A stretch of 64,000 nucleotides of DNA from Alistipes sp. (GCA_017555105.1 JAFZHB010000005.1:121210-185209); one strand, 5' to 3'; counted from the stretch's first letter, positions 27,537 to 37,215 are shown. The notes: generated from the sequence alone by a model not told the origin. Numbers and translations are program-made.

Positions 27537-28840
27537 CAGATCAGATCGGTTAGTTTGAGATTCTTCGAGGAGCGCAGCGCCTCATCGGTGAGGGCATCGA
27601 CCACCTGCTCGACATGCTCCACCTCGGCCGTGGGGGTGAACTCAAAGGCGCGCTCGCCATGCTGCTCTACAGCCTGCAAGAGCCCGTAGACGGTCATTTG
27701 TGCAATGTCGTAGCCTGGAGCATAGGAGGCCGAACGCTCATCTTCGTTCTTGTGTACCTCGATGAGCTGACCGGCGCAGGTGAGCTGGTAGAGGATGTCG
27801 TTGGTGATGCGGGTCGGGAGGTTCAGTTCCTGCTGAATCTGCTCGAGAGGGATCGCTCCGCCTCGATCGCGGAAGTGACGCACCACGAGCAGTGTAGCGG
27901 CCAAGAGCGCCTTGCGGCGCTGGTCGTAGCTGATGCGTTGCCACTCGTGCTCCTCGCCAAAGCGGGCGATGTTCTGGTAGGTGAACGAGAGTTCGCCACC
28001 GATTAGCAGGATCTCCCACGAGATCTGCAGCCAGATGAGGAAGAGGGGCAGCGCGGCAAATGATCCGTAGATGGCGTTGTAGGAGGTCATGGCACGCTGT
28101 GCATAGACATAACCCCACTGGAAGAGCAGGAAGATGGTGCCGGCGGCAATACCGGCCGTCAGGGCGCTGCGGAACTTTACTTTGGCATTCGGGATGATCA
28201 GGTAGAGGAGCGTGAACATCACCCAGATAAAGAGCATCGACATGAACTTCGAGAGCGCCACGAAGTACCAGCTCTCATCGAATCCGAGCATCTCCTCCAT
28301 GAATCGACCGGCGCTGTTGGCTACGATCCAGAAGATCGGTACGATGAGCATCACGGCCAAATAGTCGCTCCATTGACGGGCGATCGAGCGTGTGCTTTTA
28401 ACCTCCCAGATGTTGTTGAAGGCGTTTTCGATCGAGCTAAACATCTGGATCACAGCCCAAAAAAGTGCAGCTAAGGCCACAGCTGCCATCAGCCCGCCTC
28501 GGGTGCGTGCCAGGGCATTCTCGGCAAACGATACCAGGTGGTCGATCACCTCGGGGCTCTGCGGAAAGAGTGCGTAGAGCGAGTGAGCCAGACCGTCGGC
28601 CAACCCAAAGCCCTTGACCACGGCAAAGGCTACGGCGATGATCGGCACGAGCGACATGATCGTGTAGTAGGTCAGTGCCGCGCTGCGTACCAGGGTGCCG
28701 TGGCTCAAAAGGCCGCGCACCATGTAGAAGATCAGTTTGTAGAAGCGCACCGCCATGCGTATGGCCGGATTGTGCCACTCCTCCTCCTTGCGGCGGATGA
28801 TCGTCTCGGTGAAAAAGGTGTATAAGTCGTTCGCTTTCAT
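27536..28840 (-). CDS. YihY/BrkB membrane protein with C-terminal extension
   Basis: 434 residues. About six hydrophobic segments between residues 40 and 290 form the YihY/virulence-factor BrkB region (AALTYYTIMSLVPIIAVAFA, NNIWEVKSTRSIARQWSDYL, YGSFAALPLFLIWLQISWEI). The last 130 residues are cytosolic, with a winged-helix-like block (IQQELNLPTRITNDILYQL), as in many Bacteroidetes members. BrkB was once called RNase BN, a label since withdrawn. The transport or envelope role is unknown. Confidence 0.85.
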   Translation of the reverse strand: MKANDLYTFFTETIIRRKEEEWHNPAIRMAVRFYKLIFYMVRGLLSHGTLVRSAALTYYTIMSLVPIIAVAFAVVKGFGLADGLAHSLYALFPQSPEVIDHLVSFAENALARTRGGLMAAVALAALFWAVIQMFSSIENAFNNIWEVKSTRSIARQWSDYLAVMLIVPIFWIVANSAGRFMEEMLGFDESWYFVALSKFMSMLFIWVMFTLLYLIIPNAKVKFRSALTAGIAAGTIFLLFQWGYVYAQRAMTSYNAIYGSFAALPLFLIWLQISWEILLIGGELSFTYQNIARFGEEHEWQRISYDQRRKALLAATLLVVRHFRDRGGAIPLEQIQQELNLPTRITNDILYQLTCAGQLIEVHKNEDERSASYAPGYDIAQMTVYGLLQAVEQHGERAFEFTPTAEVEHVEQVVDALTDEALRSSKNLKLTDLI

Positions 28841-28867
28841 TGCTCAACAGGCTTTTTACAAAGCTAC

Positions 28868-30013
28868 TTATTTTAGACGGATTGTCCAATGCTTCCCTTC
28901 GATTTTTGTGAAGGCAAGTCGTTGTGCGTCGCCCGCTTTCACCCCCAAGCGGCGGCGTAACTCCTCGAGTGCGAGCGGGAAGTCGCGTTTCATCAGCTCG
29001 GCCGAGCTCCCCTTCAGCGTGCGTTTCAGCACCTTCGGATCGAAAGGTTCGATCCCCTCGATCTGCCAGACGCGTCCCAATACGCCGGTAGGCTGCTCGG
29101 TGGAGAAGGCGTAGCCGTTCTCACTCCAGACATCGGCCACACCCTGCATGGCCGCGCGTACCAGGCGTGCCTTCTGCAGGGCTACATCGGGTACGATCAA
29201 CCATCCGTAGCGTGCAGGGTCGAACGGCGGTGGCGGAGTGGTCGTCTCCTCGGGTGTAGCCGAGAATGAACCCAGGCCGAGTGCCGTGGCTGTGATGCGC
29301 GGCTCGTTGGCGGGATCGTAGACCACCACCTCCTTGCACTCGCCATCGAGCGAGATCACCTCCACCTCACACTGCGGGAAGAGGCGCAATGCCTCATCGA
29401 CATCGAAGATGGGGGAGTTTTTCAGACACAATCGCGCCGAAAGTCGCTTTAGCGTGGGGTAGAGCGCCACGATGTTGGGCGAGCAATCCTCCAGCCGCAC
29501 GAGTTTCTTCCCCTCGGCCGAGCGGCGGTCGGGATCGGCGTAGATCCAGTCGAACTGCTCGGTGTAGGTGGCGAGGTACTCCTCGGCCGAGGAGGCTACG
29601 ACCTCGATGTTTCGGATGCCGAGGCGTGCGAAGTTCTCGCGGGCAATGGCGGCCAACACCTCGTTGCGCTCCAGTGTGATCACCTGTCGAAAGCGGCGGC
29701 TCAAAGCTACGGCATCCACACCCAACCCGCAGGTTAGGTCGAGCACGCGCTCTCCCTCGATGCGCTTGTGGGCGGCGCACTCCTCGCTCGAGGCCTGCTC
29801 GAAGGCGAGCGGCGGCAGGATGCACCCCGCCTCGGCGTAGTGAGGCAGCTTCTGCCGTGCGCGTTGCAGGTATTTGACCTGCGTGGCCACGAGGGCCGCT
29901 TCGGGAATCGAGCGGTCGAGGGCAATGCGCAAGGGGTCTTCGGTGCGGTGCTGCTCGATGGCGGCACGCACCTCTGCACTGCAGAGCTTCAAAAAGGCTT
30001 CGTGGGTAATCAT
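28868..30013 (-). CDS. SAM-dependent methyltransferase with THUMP-like domain
   Basis: I start at the ATG at 30013 (MITHEAFLKL). About 381 residues. A class I methyltransferase core in the first half has motif I DLTCGLGVDAVALS and FDWIYADPDRRS as motif IV. The C-terminal half resembles the THUMP-like domain seen in Bacteroidetes RNA methyltransferases. The target is unknown; the DPDRR in place of DPPR argues against simple DNA N6-adenine methylation. It lies two bases before the comEC stop. Confidence 0.75.
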   Translation of the reverse strand: MITHEAFLKLCSAEVRAAIEQHRTEDPLRIALDRSIPEAALVATQVKYLQRARQKLPHYAEAGCILPPLAFEQASSEECAAHKRIEGERVLDLTCGLGVDAVALSRRFRQVITLERNEVLAAIARENFARLGIRNIEVVASSAEEYLATYTEQFDWIYADPDRRSAEGKKLVRLEDCSPNIVALYPTLKRLSARLCLKNSPIFDVDEALRLFPQCEVEVISLDGECKEVVVYDPANEPRITATALGLGSFSATPEETTTPPPPFDPARYGWLIVPDVALQKARLVRAAMQGVADVWSENGYAFSTEQPTGVLGRVWQIEGIEPFDPKVLKRTLKGSSAELMKRDFPLALEELRRRLGVKAGDAQRLAFTKIEGKHWTIRLK

Positions 30014-30015
30014 CT

Positions 30016-31494
30016 CTACAAATGTACGCTTTTTTTCCGTTCGATGCACCACATCAAGAGGGTAATTGCCACAAAGAGCAGATAAATTCCGCAGACCGAG
30101 CTGCCCGAGAGGTGCAGATCGACGGAGGCCTCCTCATGAGCGGCAATTCGTGTAGCGAGTTCGTTGAGCCCTCGAGCTGCTCCGAGTGCTACGGGAGAGA
30201 TCCATCCACTCACAGGTGGTATCAGCAGGATCAAAAGACCGCACCCTACAACGACCATACCCAATAGTACCACCACAGGGTTCAATGCCAGGCCGAGCAG
30301 CGGCACGATGCCGAAGGCATATGCGGTGAGCGGAGCGGTGGAGAGGGAGGCGGAGAAGCCGATGATGAGGCTGTGTATCACGATGTTGAGAATACCCCAT
30401 CGGGTGCGTAGAAGGCGACAGAGCGGTACACCCCAAAGGAGGATGGCGGCCACCGCCACAAACGAGAGTTGAAACCCAATCTCTCCGATCCAGCGCGGAT
30501 TCCAAATCAGCATAGCCATGGCTGCCGCCGCCCAGGCGTTCATGGCGTAGTAACTACTCGAGCCGAGTAGGGCAAATTGCAGGATCGAACACATCACAGC
30601 GGCACGCACGGCACTTGGTGGAGCACCTGCGGCTATCACATAGATCCAAATCAGCGCCACGGCCAGGAGGTTGCGCACTACCTCACCGCGTCGGATGAGC
30701 GGTAACCAGATCAGGAGCAGGTTGATGAAGGTGAAGATGATTCCCGTGTGGAGACCTGATACGGCAAGCAGATGCGACATCCCACTGCGGGCGTAGGCGT
30801 TGCGCAACGTGGGGTCGATGCCGCTGCGGTCACCGATGGTCATGGCTCGAACAACGGCCGAAGCGCTGCTCTGCTCCTCGAAGCGACGCTTCAGGGCATG
30901 GGAGGCGGTGCGATGTAACGAGCTGTAGGGGCTCTCCTCGCGCAAGAGGAGATTTGTTTCGTTGAGGTAGCAGCTGCCCCAATAGCCGCGGTTGTGCATC
31001 AGGCGCAGAAATGAGGGTGAACCATAACGATAGGGGTAGATCCGTCCCCGAACGAGTAGGCGCTCACCGCTGCTGACCGAGAGCAACGAGTCGCATCGCA
31101 GTTGGACAAAGCCGTCAATGGCATACCAATCCCCCTCATTTGGATTGCACCAGGCTATCAGATGACCCTCGGCGGCAGATCCCCGCTCGCGCGGGGCACT
31201 GTCGTTCTCGACATCGATGAGGTAGAGTGCCGGTTCGGATAGGGGTGGCAGGGTAGCGTCGGTGCGCCCCGAGGTGATAAGCCCTCCGAAGGCGGCGAAC
31301 AGCAGCAGTTGAGGGAGCAGTCGCTCCGTTTTCAGAGCGAGGATGCCCATCAGCACGATTACACCGATGAGCAGCCACCACGGCACGAGATAGTGCATCG
31401 CCATCACCACACCGGCAGCAAAGGGGATGAGCGCCTTGACGAAGGGCATCGTGGCCAGTCGCGCTTGGAGCAGGTGAGGGCGTAGCGAGAGCAT
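30016..31494 (-). CDS. ComEC/Rec2-family competence protein (short form)
   Basis: Putative inner-membrane channel for transforming DNA. About 492 residues from the ATG at 31494; a second possible start at 31533 would overlap yidD. Several membrane helices, an OB-like DUF4131 region near residues 60-170, and the Competence domain with SGMSHLLAVSGLHTGIIFTF and GAPPSAVRAAVMCS. The C-terminal metallo-beta-lactamase domain of full-length ComEC is missing, a common state in Bacteroidetes. Together with the ComM homologue this hints at natural uptake ability, not proof. Confidence 0.85.
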   Translation of the reverse strand: MLSLRPHLLQARLATMPFVKALIPFAAGVVMAMHYLVPWWLLIGVIVLMGILALKTERLLPQLLLFAAFGGLITSGRTDATLPPLSEPALYLIDVENDSAPRERGSAAEGHLIAWCNPNEGDWYAIDGFVQLRCDSLLSVSSGERLLVRGRIYPYRYGSPSFLRLMHNRGYWGSCYLNETNLLLREESPYSSLHRTASHALKRRFEEQSSASAVVRAMTIGDRSGIDPTLRNAYARSGMSHLLAVSGLHTGIIFTFINLLLIWLPLIRRGEVVRNLLAVALIWIYVIAAGAPPSAVRAAVMCSILQFALLGSSSYYAMNAWAAAAMAMLIWNPRWIGEIGFQLSFVAVAAILLWGVPLCRLLRTRWGILNIVIHSLIIGFSASLSTAPLTAYAFGIVPLLGLALNPVVVLLGMVVVGCGLLILLIPPVSGWISPVALGAARGLNELATRIAAHEEASVDLHLSGSSVCGIYLLFVAITLLMWCIERKKSVHL

Positions 31495-31510
31495 AGGTCG
31501 GGGTGTTTGA

Positions 31511-31771
31511 TCAGGGAACGGGGTCGTAACCACTTCCTCCCCAGGGATGACAGCGAACCAGGCGTTTGAGCGTGAGCCAGCCTCCCTTCAGCGGGCCATA
31601 ACGACGCAGCGCTTCCAGGGCATACTGCGAGCAGGTCGGCACAAAACGGCACGACGGCGGGGTCAGGGGAGAGATGCAGAGTTGGTAGAAACGCACCAAG
31701 AGAATCAACGGCAGCGCCAGGATTCGCTTACAGCCGCCCAGCAATCGTCTCGAGAATCTTTCGCACGGCAT
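31511..31771 (-). CDS. yidD: YidD membrane-insertion efficiency factor
   Basis: 86-residue membrane-associated protein that assists YidC-type insertion. The family block is complete: [20 protein letters not shown] followed by [17 protein letters not shown] and [12 protein letters not shown] at the end. It overlaps rnpA by 44 bases, the classic rnpA-yidD neighbourhood. Confidence 0.95.
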   Translation of the reverse strand: MPCERFSRRLLGGCKRILALPLILLVRFYQLCISPLTPPSCRFVPTCSQYALEALRRYGPLKGGWLTLKRLVRCHPWGGSGYDPVP

Positions 31772-32102
31772 GTTCGATCTTTTTATAGGGAAGCACCTCG
31801 CTCGATGAGTAGACGAGTGCCAGGTCGATTTTTCGCTCGTGGTTCTGGAGCGTTAAGACCTGCTTCTGCAGGCGATAAGCCTCCTTCGTGCGGCGGCGCG
31901 TCAGGTTGCGGCGATTGGCGCGTTTGTGGTAGCGCTTCGGGGTGGAGAAGAGCACCTCGACCGATGGCTCGGAGTCCGTTTCGGCATACCACAGGTAGCG
32001 AAACGGATAGACGAAGCCACTCTCGCCCTCTGCAAAGAGGCGGCGAATGGCGCCTAGCGTCCGCAGACGCTCCGTGCGTGACAACGACCGATCGGGTTGC
32101 AT
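31728..32102 (-). CDS. rnpA: Ribonuclease P protein component
   Basis: Protein subunit that works with the catalytic RNA to mature tRNA 5' ends. 124 residues. The RNR motif is [18 protein letters not shown], with the preceding [11 protein letters not shown]. It lies 20 bases after hemD and runs into yidD. rpmH and dnaA, the usual partners elsewhere, are not in the window; hemD-rnpA-yidD is the Bacteroidetes arrangement. Confidence 0.95.
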   Translation of the reverse strand: MQPDRSLSRTERLRTLGAIRRLFAEGESGFVYPFRYLWYAETDSEPSVEVLFSTPKRYHKRANRRNLTRRRTKEAYRLQKQVLTLQNHERKIDLALVYSSSEVLPYKKIEHAVRKILETIAGRL

Positions 32103-32122
32103 GGTCGGCTCTTCTTTAGGGA

Positions 32123-32986
32123 TTATTTCTCGGTGGCCGAGGCCGTTGCCGTACGGCGCGTGCGGCTCTTCTTGGCCAATTTGTGCTGCTGCGTGCGGAT
32201 GAACTCCTCCTTGTTCGTGTCAACGGTCAGCTCAACCGGCTCTACGCTCTCGCCATTGGCGATCTTCTGCAGGTAGATATCCACCGCCTTGGCCATCGAG
32301 GGAGCGATCGGCGTGGGGGCGTTGGCCAGCACCGTGATGCCGGCCTCGAGCGCCGTGCGCAGCGTGCCCTCGCCAAAGACGGCGATCGGGGGGAGCTGTT
32401 CGGTGTCGAAGTGCTCAACAAGCGCCTTGATGTCCGAGGGCGAGTAGAGCGCCAAAAGCGAGTAGTCTGCCAGGTTCAGCGACGAGAGGTCGGCTGCTAC
32501 CGTGCGCGAAAGGATTACCGGATCCACGGCAAGCTTCAGCGTGGCGAGCGTCTCGGGCAGCTCCGGCTTGTGCGGCTCGGAGAGGGCCAACAGGAAGCGC
32601 TCCTCCTTGTGCTTGACGATCTGCTCGACGAGCGAGGTGAACGATCCGTCGGCAAACGAGATCTTACGCTTGCGATAGACGATGTACTTCTGCAGATAGA
32701 GGGCTACGGCCTCCGTCTGGCAGATGTATTTCATGGTCTCAGGTACGGTGATACGAGCCTCTTCGCAGATGTGGAAAAAGCTATCGACGGTTGAGCGCGA
32801 GGTAAAGATGACGGCTGTATGATCGAGGATCTCGATGCGTTGTGCGCGGAACTCTTTCAAGCTGACACCCACCACTCGAATAAAGGGTTGGTAGGTGATC
32901 TCCACGCGGTGTTTTTGCGATAATTCGTAGAACGGCGACTTCTCGATAATGGCCGGTTTAGGTTGTGATACCAGTATGCTCTTCAC
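32123..32986 (-). CDS. hemD: Uroporphyrinogen-III synthase (GTG start)
   Basis: Closes the tetrapyrrole ring in haem and sirohaem synthesis. The frame is open far upstream across the DUF4271 gene, but the protein begins properly at a GTG (32986): VKSILVSQPKP, the family start, preceded by an A-rich stretch. About 287 residues. The two Rossmann-like lobes include HTAVIFTSRSTVDSFFH and LALYSPSDIKALVEHF. The C-terminus is a 35-residue basic tail rich in Lys, Arg and Thr, which the family does not need. Confidence 0.85.
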   Translation of the reverse strand: MKSILVSQPKPAIIEKSPFYELSQKHRVEITYQPFIRVVGVSLKEFRAQRIEILDHTAVIFTSRSTVDSFFHICEEARITVPETMKYICQTEAVALYLQKYIVYRKRKISFADGSFTSLVEQIVKHKEERFLLALSEPHKPELPETLATLKLAVDPVILSRTVAADLSSLNLADYSLLALYSPSDIKALVEHFDTEQLPPIAVFGEGTLRTALEAGITVLANAPTPIAPSMAKAVDIYLQKIANGESVEPVELTVDTNKEEFIRTQQHKLAKKSRTRRTATASATEK

Positions 32987-33015
32987 TTTCTTTGTCTGAT
33001 TTTTACGCAGTTTCC

Positions 33016-33876
33016 CTATAAATATCTTCCGGCCAGCACAACAAGCAGGCTCAACGGGAAGATTTCGACGGCGCAAAGGTACAAAATCCAATGCAAAATT
33101 GAAATTTTTTTCGAAATAAAGAGCGTATAGGTCTCGTGAAGGTATAAAATGAGCGAAATGATCAACTCGATGAGGATCATATAGAACCACCATCCTCCCT
33201 GCTCGGCGGGGGAGAGCAGCCAAACGGCCATGAGCGGTACGCTCACCAGCGTCAGCAACGCAAAGCAGGTGCGGCGTGCCACATCCAGTCGCTCGAAGAG
33301 CGGTTGCGTGAAGGTGATCTTCCCGATGGTCGCCGTAACACCGATGCGATAGAGTGCTGCAACGCCCAGCGCAGCCATGAGCAGCAGCGCCCACCAGGCA
33401 GCCGCCATAAAGGGGAGCTCTTCGATGTGGTGAACGGGGATCAAGCTCCCCTTCAATCGTACGATGGCAGCAGCGAGCGCCATCACGCCCAGCAGGTTGG
33501 CCAGATGCAGAAAACGCGAGAAGCTGCCGGCCGAATCCTCATAGAGGCGATCCTCGCTCGTGCGGTCCTGCAGCACGCGTCCCAGCAACTGCTGCATATC
33601 GCCCGCATGGCGGTAGAGCAGCAGGGCATAGAGCACGGCGAGCAGCAGCACCAAGAGGCTGAATCCGCCCGTCAGCGCCGCCTCGAAGGGCTGCGGAAGG
33701 CCTTGCGGCAGGAGTGCCTGCTCGGTCATCGAACCGAAGATCTCCTCGATCGGTACCGTGCGGTATCCCCCGGTGTGCGCAAAGGGATCCCCCGCGTAGA
33801 GGCCGCCGAGCGAGTCGGGTAGCATCGAGCGCGTGGCGAGGGTTGTAGAGGCGGTTGTGTGGAGGGGTTCGATCAT
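33016..33876 (-). CDS. DUF4271 membrane protein
   Basis: 286 residues with a soluble N-terminal 75 residues and about seven hydrophobic segments. This matches the Bacteroidetes DUF4271 family, which is regularly found immediately before hemD, as here (30-base gap). The function is unknown. Its 3' end is locally AT-rich and carries a possible promoter for hemD. It overlaps the histidine kinase gene by four bases. Confidence 0.75.
   Translation of the reverse strand: MIEPLHTTASTTLATRSMLPDSLGGLYAGDPFAHTGGYRTVPIEEIFGSMTEQALLPQGLPQPFEAALTGGFSLLVLLLAVLYALLLYRHAGDMQQLLGRVLQDRTSEDRLYEDSAGSFSRFLHLANLLGVMALAAAIVRLKGSLIPVHHIEELPFMAAAWWALLLMAALGVAALYRIGVTATIGKITFTQPLFERLDVARRTCFALLTLVSVPLMAVWLLSPAEQGGWWFYMILIELIISLILYLHETYTLFISKKISILHWILYLCAVEIFPLSLLVVLAGRYL
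33074..33104 (-). promoter_or_regulatory. Possible internal promoter for hemD-rnpA-yidD
   Basis: On the minus strand TACCTTTG (33074-33081) with TTTC 19 bp upstream, inside the 3' end of the DUF4271 gene and about 90 bases before the hemD GTG. Confidence 0.5.
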
Positions 33877-35054
33877 GCCTGTTGGGTGCGTTTAAGGGTG
33901 ATGCGGAAGGTGGTGCCCTTGCCGATCTCCGACTCTACGACGGCGATCTTGCCCTGATGGTACTCCTCGATGATGCGGCGCGAGAGGGAGAGTCCTAAGC
34001 CCCAACCACGCGTCTTGGTGGTGAAGCCCGGCTCGAAAATACGCTTCCAGTTGCTCTTGGCAATACCCTTGCCTGTATCTTTCACCTCGATGATCACCTG
34101 CGTCTCGTTCGAGAGGATGCGCACCGAGATTGCTCCGTGGCCCTGCAGGGCATCGAGGGCATTCTTCATTAGGTTCTCGACCACCCACTCGAAGAGTGCC
34201 ACATTGATATTTGCCTCGACCGGTGCAATCGCCAGACCATTGTAGTCGAGCGTCACATTGCGCGGGATGCGTTTACGGAAGTACATGACCGATCCGCCGA
34301 CCACCTCGTTGATGTTGGCCGGTGTGAGCGGGGTCTCGGAGCCGATTTTCGAGAATCGGTCGACGATCTTCATCAGGTGGGTGAGGTCCTTGTTCATCTC
34401 CTCGACAGCCGTCTGGTCGATTGGCTGCGAACGCAGGTACTCGATCCAACCCAGCAGCGACGAGGTCGGTGTGCCGAGCTGGTGGGCAGTCTCCTTCGCC
34501 AGGCCGATCCAGACGCGGTTCTGCTCATCCTGCTTTGAGGAGCGGAAGGCGATGAAGACCAACAGCACGAAGACGGCAATGGCCAGGATCTGCACATAGG
34601 GGAAGTAGAAGAGCGATTTGAGGAGCGCCGACTTGCCGTAGAAGATGATGTGGTAGTGCTCAGCATTCCATCCGAAGCGCACCTGCAGCGGCTGATTCTC
34701 CTCCGTGAAACGCTCGATCTGCTCACGCAGACGATCCGGATGGTCGATCACCTCGTCGGGAATCAGGTGTGAGGTGATCACCTCCAAACGCTCGTTCGTG
34801 ATGATGAAGGGGATGTTGTTGTTATTCGAAATCAGGTCGTCGACCAGCGGGTCGTGCACCTGGATCGAGCCACGCAAGACGTCGCGATTGAGACGCTCCA
34901 TGGCGTGTGCCCAGAGTGCCACATCGTGCTGCTCCTTCTCGCGCAGGCGCAGGGCCATATTGTTTGTGTAGAGGAGCGAGAGTGTGCCCAATAACGCTCC
35001 GACCGCTATGACTACCAGGCGGTTACGAAAGGAGAGTATCTTGCGCAGTTTCAT
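33873..35054 (-). CDS. Orphan sensor histidine kinase
   Basis: 393 residues. Two membrane segments (about 11-31 and 153-172) bracket a periplasmic sensing region of about 120 residues. The phospho-acceptor His191 is in KETAHQLGTPTSSLL, a variant H-box common in this phylum. The ATPase domain has ENLMKNALDAL (N box), KDTGKGIA (G1), FEPGFTTKTRGWGLGLSLS (F and G2). No response regulator gene is adjacent. The signal is unknown. It shares a four-base overlap with DUF4271. Confidence 0.88.
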   Translation of the reverse strand: MKLRKILSFRNRLVVIAVGALLGTLSLLYTNNMALRLREKEQHDVALWAHAMERLNRDVLRGSIQVHDPLVDDLISNNNNIPFIITNERLEVITSHLIPDEVIDHPDRLREQIERFTEENQPLQVRFGWNAEHYHIIFYGKSALLKSLFYFPYVQILAIAVFVLLVFIAFRSSKQDEQNRVWIGLAKETAHQLGTPTSSLLGWIEYLRSQPIDQTAVEEMNKDLTHLMKIVDRFSKIGSETPLTPANINEVVGGSVMYFRKRIPRNVTLDYNGLAIAPVEANINVALFEWVVENLMKNALDALQGHGAISVRILSNETQVIIEVKDTGKGIAKSNWKRIFEPGFTTKTRGWGLGLSLSRRIIEEYHQGKIAVVESEIGKGTTFRITLKRTQQA

Positions 35055-35087
35055 CGTGTGAGGCTCTTTCTTTTGGGGTTTTGGTTG

Positions 35088-36752
35088 CTATTTGCGCACC
35101 GTATCCTGCTCGCGCAGAATGCGGTGGTATTCGGTCGTATCGCGCAGCAGGTCGATGGCGCGCTTGAGCTCCTCGTCCGTGCGTAGCGAGTTCTCGATGA
35201 CACCGGCCTGGTAGGCGTGACGCAGCACCAGGTCGCTCGTGATCGACTCCTCGATCTGGCGACGGTAGGTGCGCAGGTTGGTCTCGGTATCATCCTTGAG
35301 CTCCTGCTCCAGCGTGGTGATCTCCTTCTCCATCTCCTTGAAGCGGTCGTTCTTGGCGGCCTCCTTGATCAGCTTCAGCGCAGCGCGCGTCTCCGACTCA
35401 TAGGGCACCTGCTTATCCTGCATGAAGGTGGCGAAATCCTCAAAATCCTGCTCCGTGATGGCGAAGGTGCGCGGGTCGATCGACTGATACCCCTTGCGGC
35501 GGATGTAGTCGTCGCCAAAATCCTCGATGAAGCCCAAAGCGTAGAGCGTGGCCGCAAAGCGGCTGATGTAATTCGGCTCGGTGCGAATGTCGGGCATGAT
35601 GCCGCCGCCGTCGTAGACCTTGCGGCCGCCGCGCGTGGTGTATTCGCGAATGAGCGAGTCGGGGATGATGTTCACCTCTCCCTGCTGTGAGTGCGAGTAG
35701 TCGATCTCCTGGATGCAGCGCCCCGAGGGGATGTAGTACTTGGCAGTCGTGAGCTTGAGCATCGAGTTGTAACCCACGGGAACGGTGGTCTGCACCAAAC
35801 CCTTGCCCAGCGTGCGCTGACCGATCAGCACCGCACGATCGAGGTCCTGCAACGAACCGGAGACAATCTCCGAGGCGGAGGCCGAACCTCCGTTTACGAG
35901 CAGTACGAGCGGCAGGTCAGGGTAGGCCGGCTCGCTCTGTGTGCGGTAGGTGCGCTCCTTCGAGCGTCCCTTGGTCTGCACCACCTGCGTATCGCGCGGC
36001 GTGAAGAGGCTGACGATCTTGATCGCCTCCTGCAGCAGACCACCGCCGTTTGAGCGGTAGTCGAGAATCAGACCCCGCAACTCGCCCTCCGAGCGCAAAC
36101 GCTCGATCGCCTCGCGCAGCTCCTGGTAGCACCCCTCCGTGAAGTCGCTGTGGCGGATGTAACCGATCCCCTCAGCTGCCCATCCAGCGTAGGGAACACC
36201 CGGAATGGCGATGCGCTCGCGCACGATCGAAACCTCGCGCTCCGTGCCATCAAGGTGACGCACGCGGAGTTTCACCGTGCTGCCCGGATCGCCCTTCAGA
36301 CGCGATGAAACCTCGCTGACGGTGAATCCTTTAGCATCTTCGTTCCCAATCGAGAGGATGCGGTCGCCGATCTTCAAGCCGGCTCGATCCGAGGGCGAGC
36401 CCTCGTAGGGCTGTGCGATCGTTACATAGTCGTTCTTTTGGCGGATCAGCGCGCCAACGCCGCCATACTTGCCGGTGGTGAGCTGCTCGAACTCCGACAT
36501 CTTCTGCTCGGGGATAAACTCCGTGTAGGGGTCGAGCGAGCGTACCATGCCCGAGGCTGCCCCCTGCATCAGTCGATCCGTATCTACCGTGTCGACATAG
36601 TTTAGGGTCAGCTCGCGCATCGTGTTGACGACGATCTCCATGTTGCGTCCCAGCCCAAAGTCATCGCGCATGGCGAAGCAGAGGCCCGAAAGCACCACCA
36701 CACCCACTGCAAGGGTGCTGAGGAGTCGACGAAGACTGCTATTTTTCATCAT
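35088..36752 (-). CDS. S41 carboxyl-terminal processing peptidase
   Basis: Periplasmic serine protease of the CtpA/Prc type. 554 residues: signal anchor (LLSTLAVGVVVLSGLCFA), an N-terminal helical part, a PDZ domain around residues 85-165 (YEGSPSDRAGLKIGDRILSI), and the catalytic domain with Ser in NGGSASASEIVSGSLQD and general-base Lys in QRTLGKGLVQTT. A C-terminal extension of about 150 charged residues (from about 400) is helical and has no clear family. It overlaps the small membrane-protein gene by 14 bases. Confidence 0.92.
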   Translation of the reverse strand: MMKNSSLRRLLSTLAVGVVVLSGLCFAMRDDFGLGRNMEIVVNTMRELTLNYVDTVDTDRLMQGAASGMVRSLDPYTEFIPEQKMSEFEQLTTGKYGGVGALIRQKNDYVTIAQPYEGSPSDRAGLKIGDRILSIGNEDAKGFTVSEVSSRLKGDPGSTVKLRVRHLDGTEREVSIVRERIAIPGVPYAGWAAEGIGYIRHSDFTEGCYQELREAIERLRSEGELRGLILDYRSNGGGLLQEAIKIVSLFTPRDTQVVQTKGRSKERTYRTQSEPAYPDLPLVLLVNGGSASASEIVSGSLQDLDRAVLIGQRTLGKGLVQTTVPVGYNSMLKLTTAKYYIPSGRCIQEIDYSHSQQGEVNIIPDSLIREYTTRGGRKVYDGGGIMPDIRTEPNYISRFAATLYALGFIEDFGDDYIRRKGYQSIDPRTFAITEQDFEDFATFMQDKQVPYESETRAALKLIKEAAKNDRFKEMEKEITTLEQELKDDTETNLRTYRRQIEESITSDLVLRHAYQAGVIENSLRTDEELKRAIDLLRDTTEYHRILREQDTVRK

Positions 36753-37215
36753 ACTTGACCATTTGAATGTAGGAGTCGAGGCGGTAGGCTACGACAGCCA
36801 CGCCGCGACGGATGCCGTCGATGGCGATCTGATCCCCCTCCTGATAGACGCGGATCTCATCCTCGAAAAGCAGCATGAGTCGCTTGCCGAGCCCCTCACC
36901 GCGGAAGATCAGCGTGCCGTTCTCCTCGCCCACGAGCGCAAAGCCCGCTACGCGAAAGGCCTGCTCTACCTGCTCGCGGTGGCGCGTCAGGTCACCCTCT
37001 ACGCGGCGTACCACAAAGCCGAAGAGCGGGTAGGTGGCGGCCAGCACGACGAGTGCTCCGCCCAGCATCACGAAGCGATCCGAGTGGAACATCAGGTAGA
37101 GGGTATCCTCGGCGTTCATTGCCGAAGTGCCCGTCAGGATCATCAGTGCCATCAACGCTACACAGAGAACGCACATGGCACAGAAATATTTTACGGAACG
37201 AAGAAAGTATTTCAT
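36739..37215 (-). CDS. Small membrane protein of unknown function
   Basis: 158 residues with two hydrophobic segments (CAMCVLCVALMALMILTG and FVMLGGALVVLAATYPLFGF) and a soluble C-terminal domain of about 90 residues. I do not recognise a family. Its start codon is preceded by a run of 10-bp repeats whose last copy merges with the ATG, so translation initiation is unusual. It overlaps the start of the S41 protease gene by 14 bases, so the two should be expressed together. Confidence 0.65.
   Translation of the reverse strand: MKYFLRSVKYFCAMCVLCVALMALMILTGTSAMNAEDTLYLMFHSDRFVMLGGALVVLAATYPLFGFVVRRVEGDLTRHREQVEQAFRVAGFALVGEENGTLIFRGEGLGKRLMLLFEDEIRVYQEGDQIAIDGIRRGVAVVAYRLDSYIQMVKYDEK

Noticed and set aside
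32987-33394. An N-terminal extension of hemD of 136 codons
   Set aside because: It lies over the DUF4271 gene, and the HemD family start matches the GTG at 32986.
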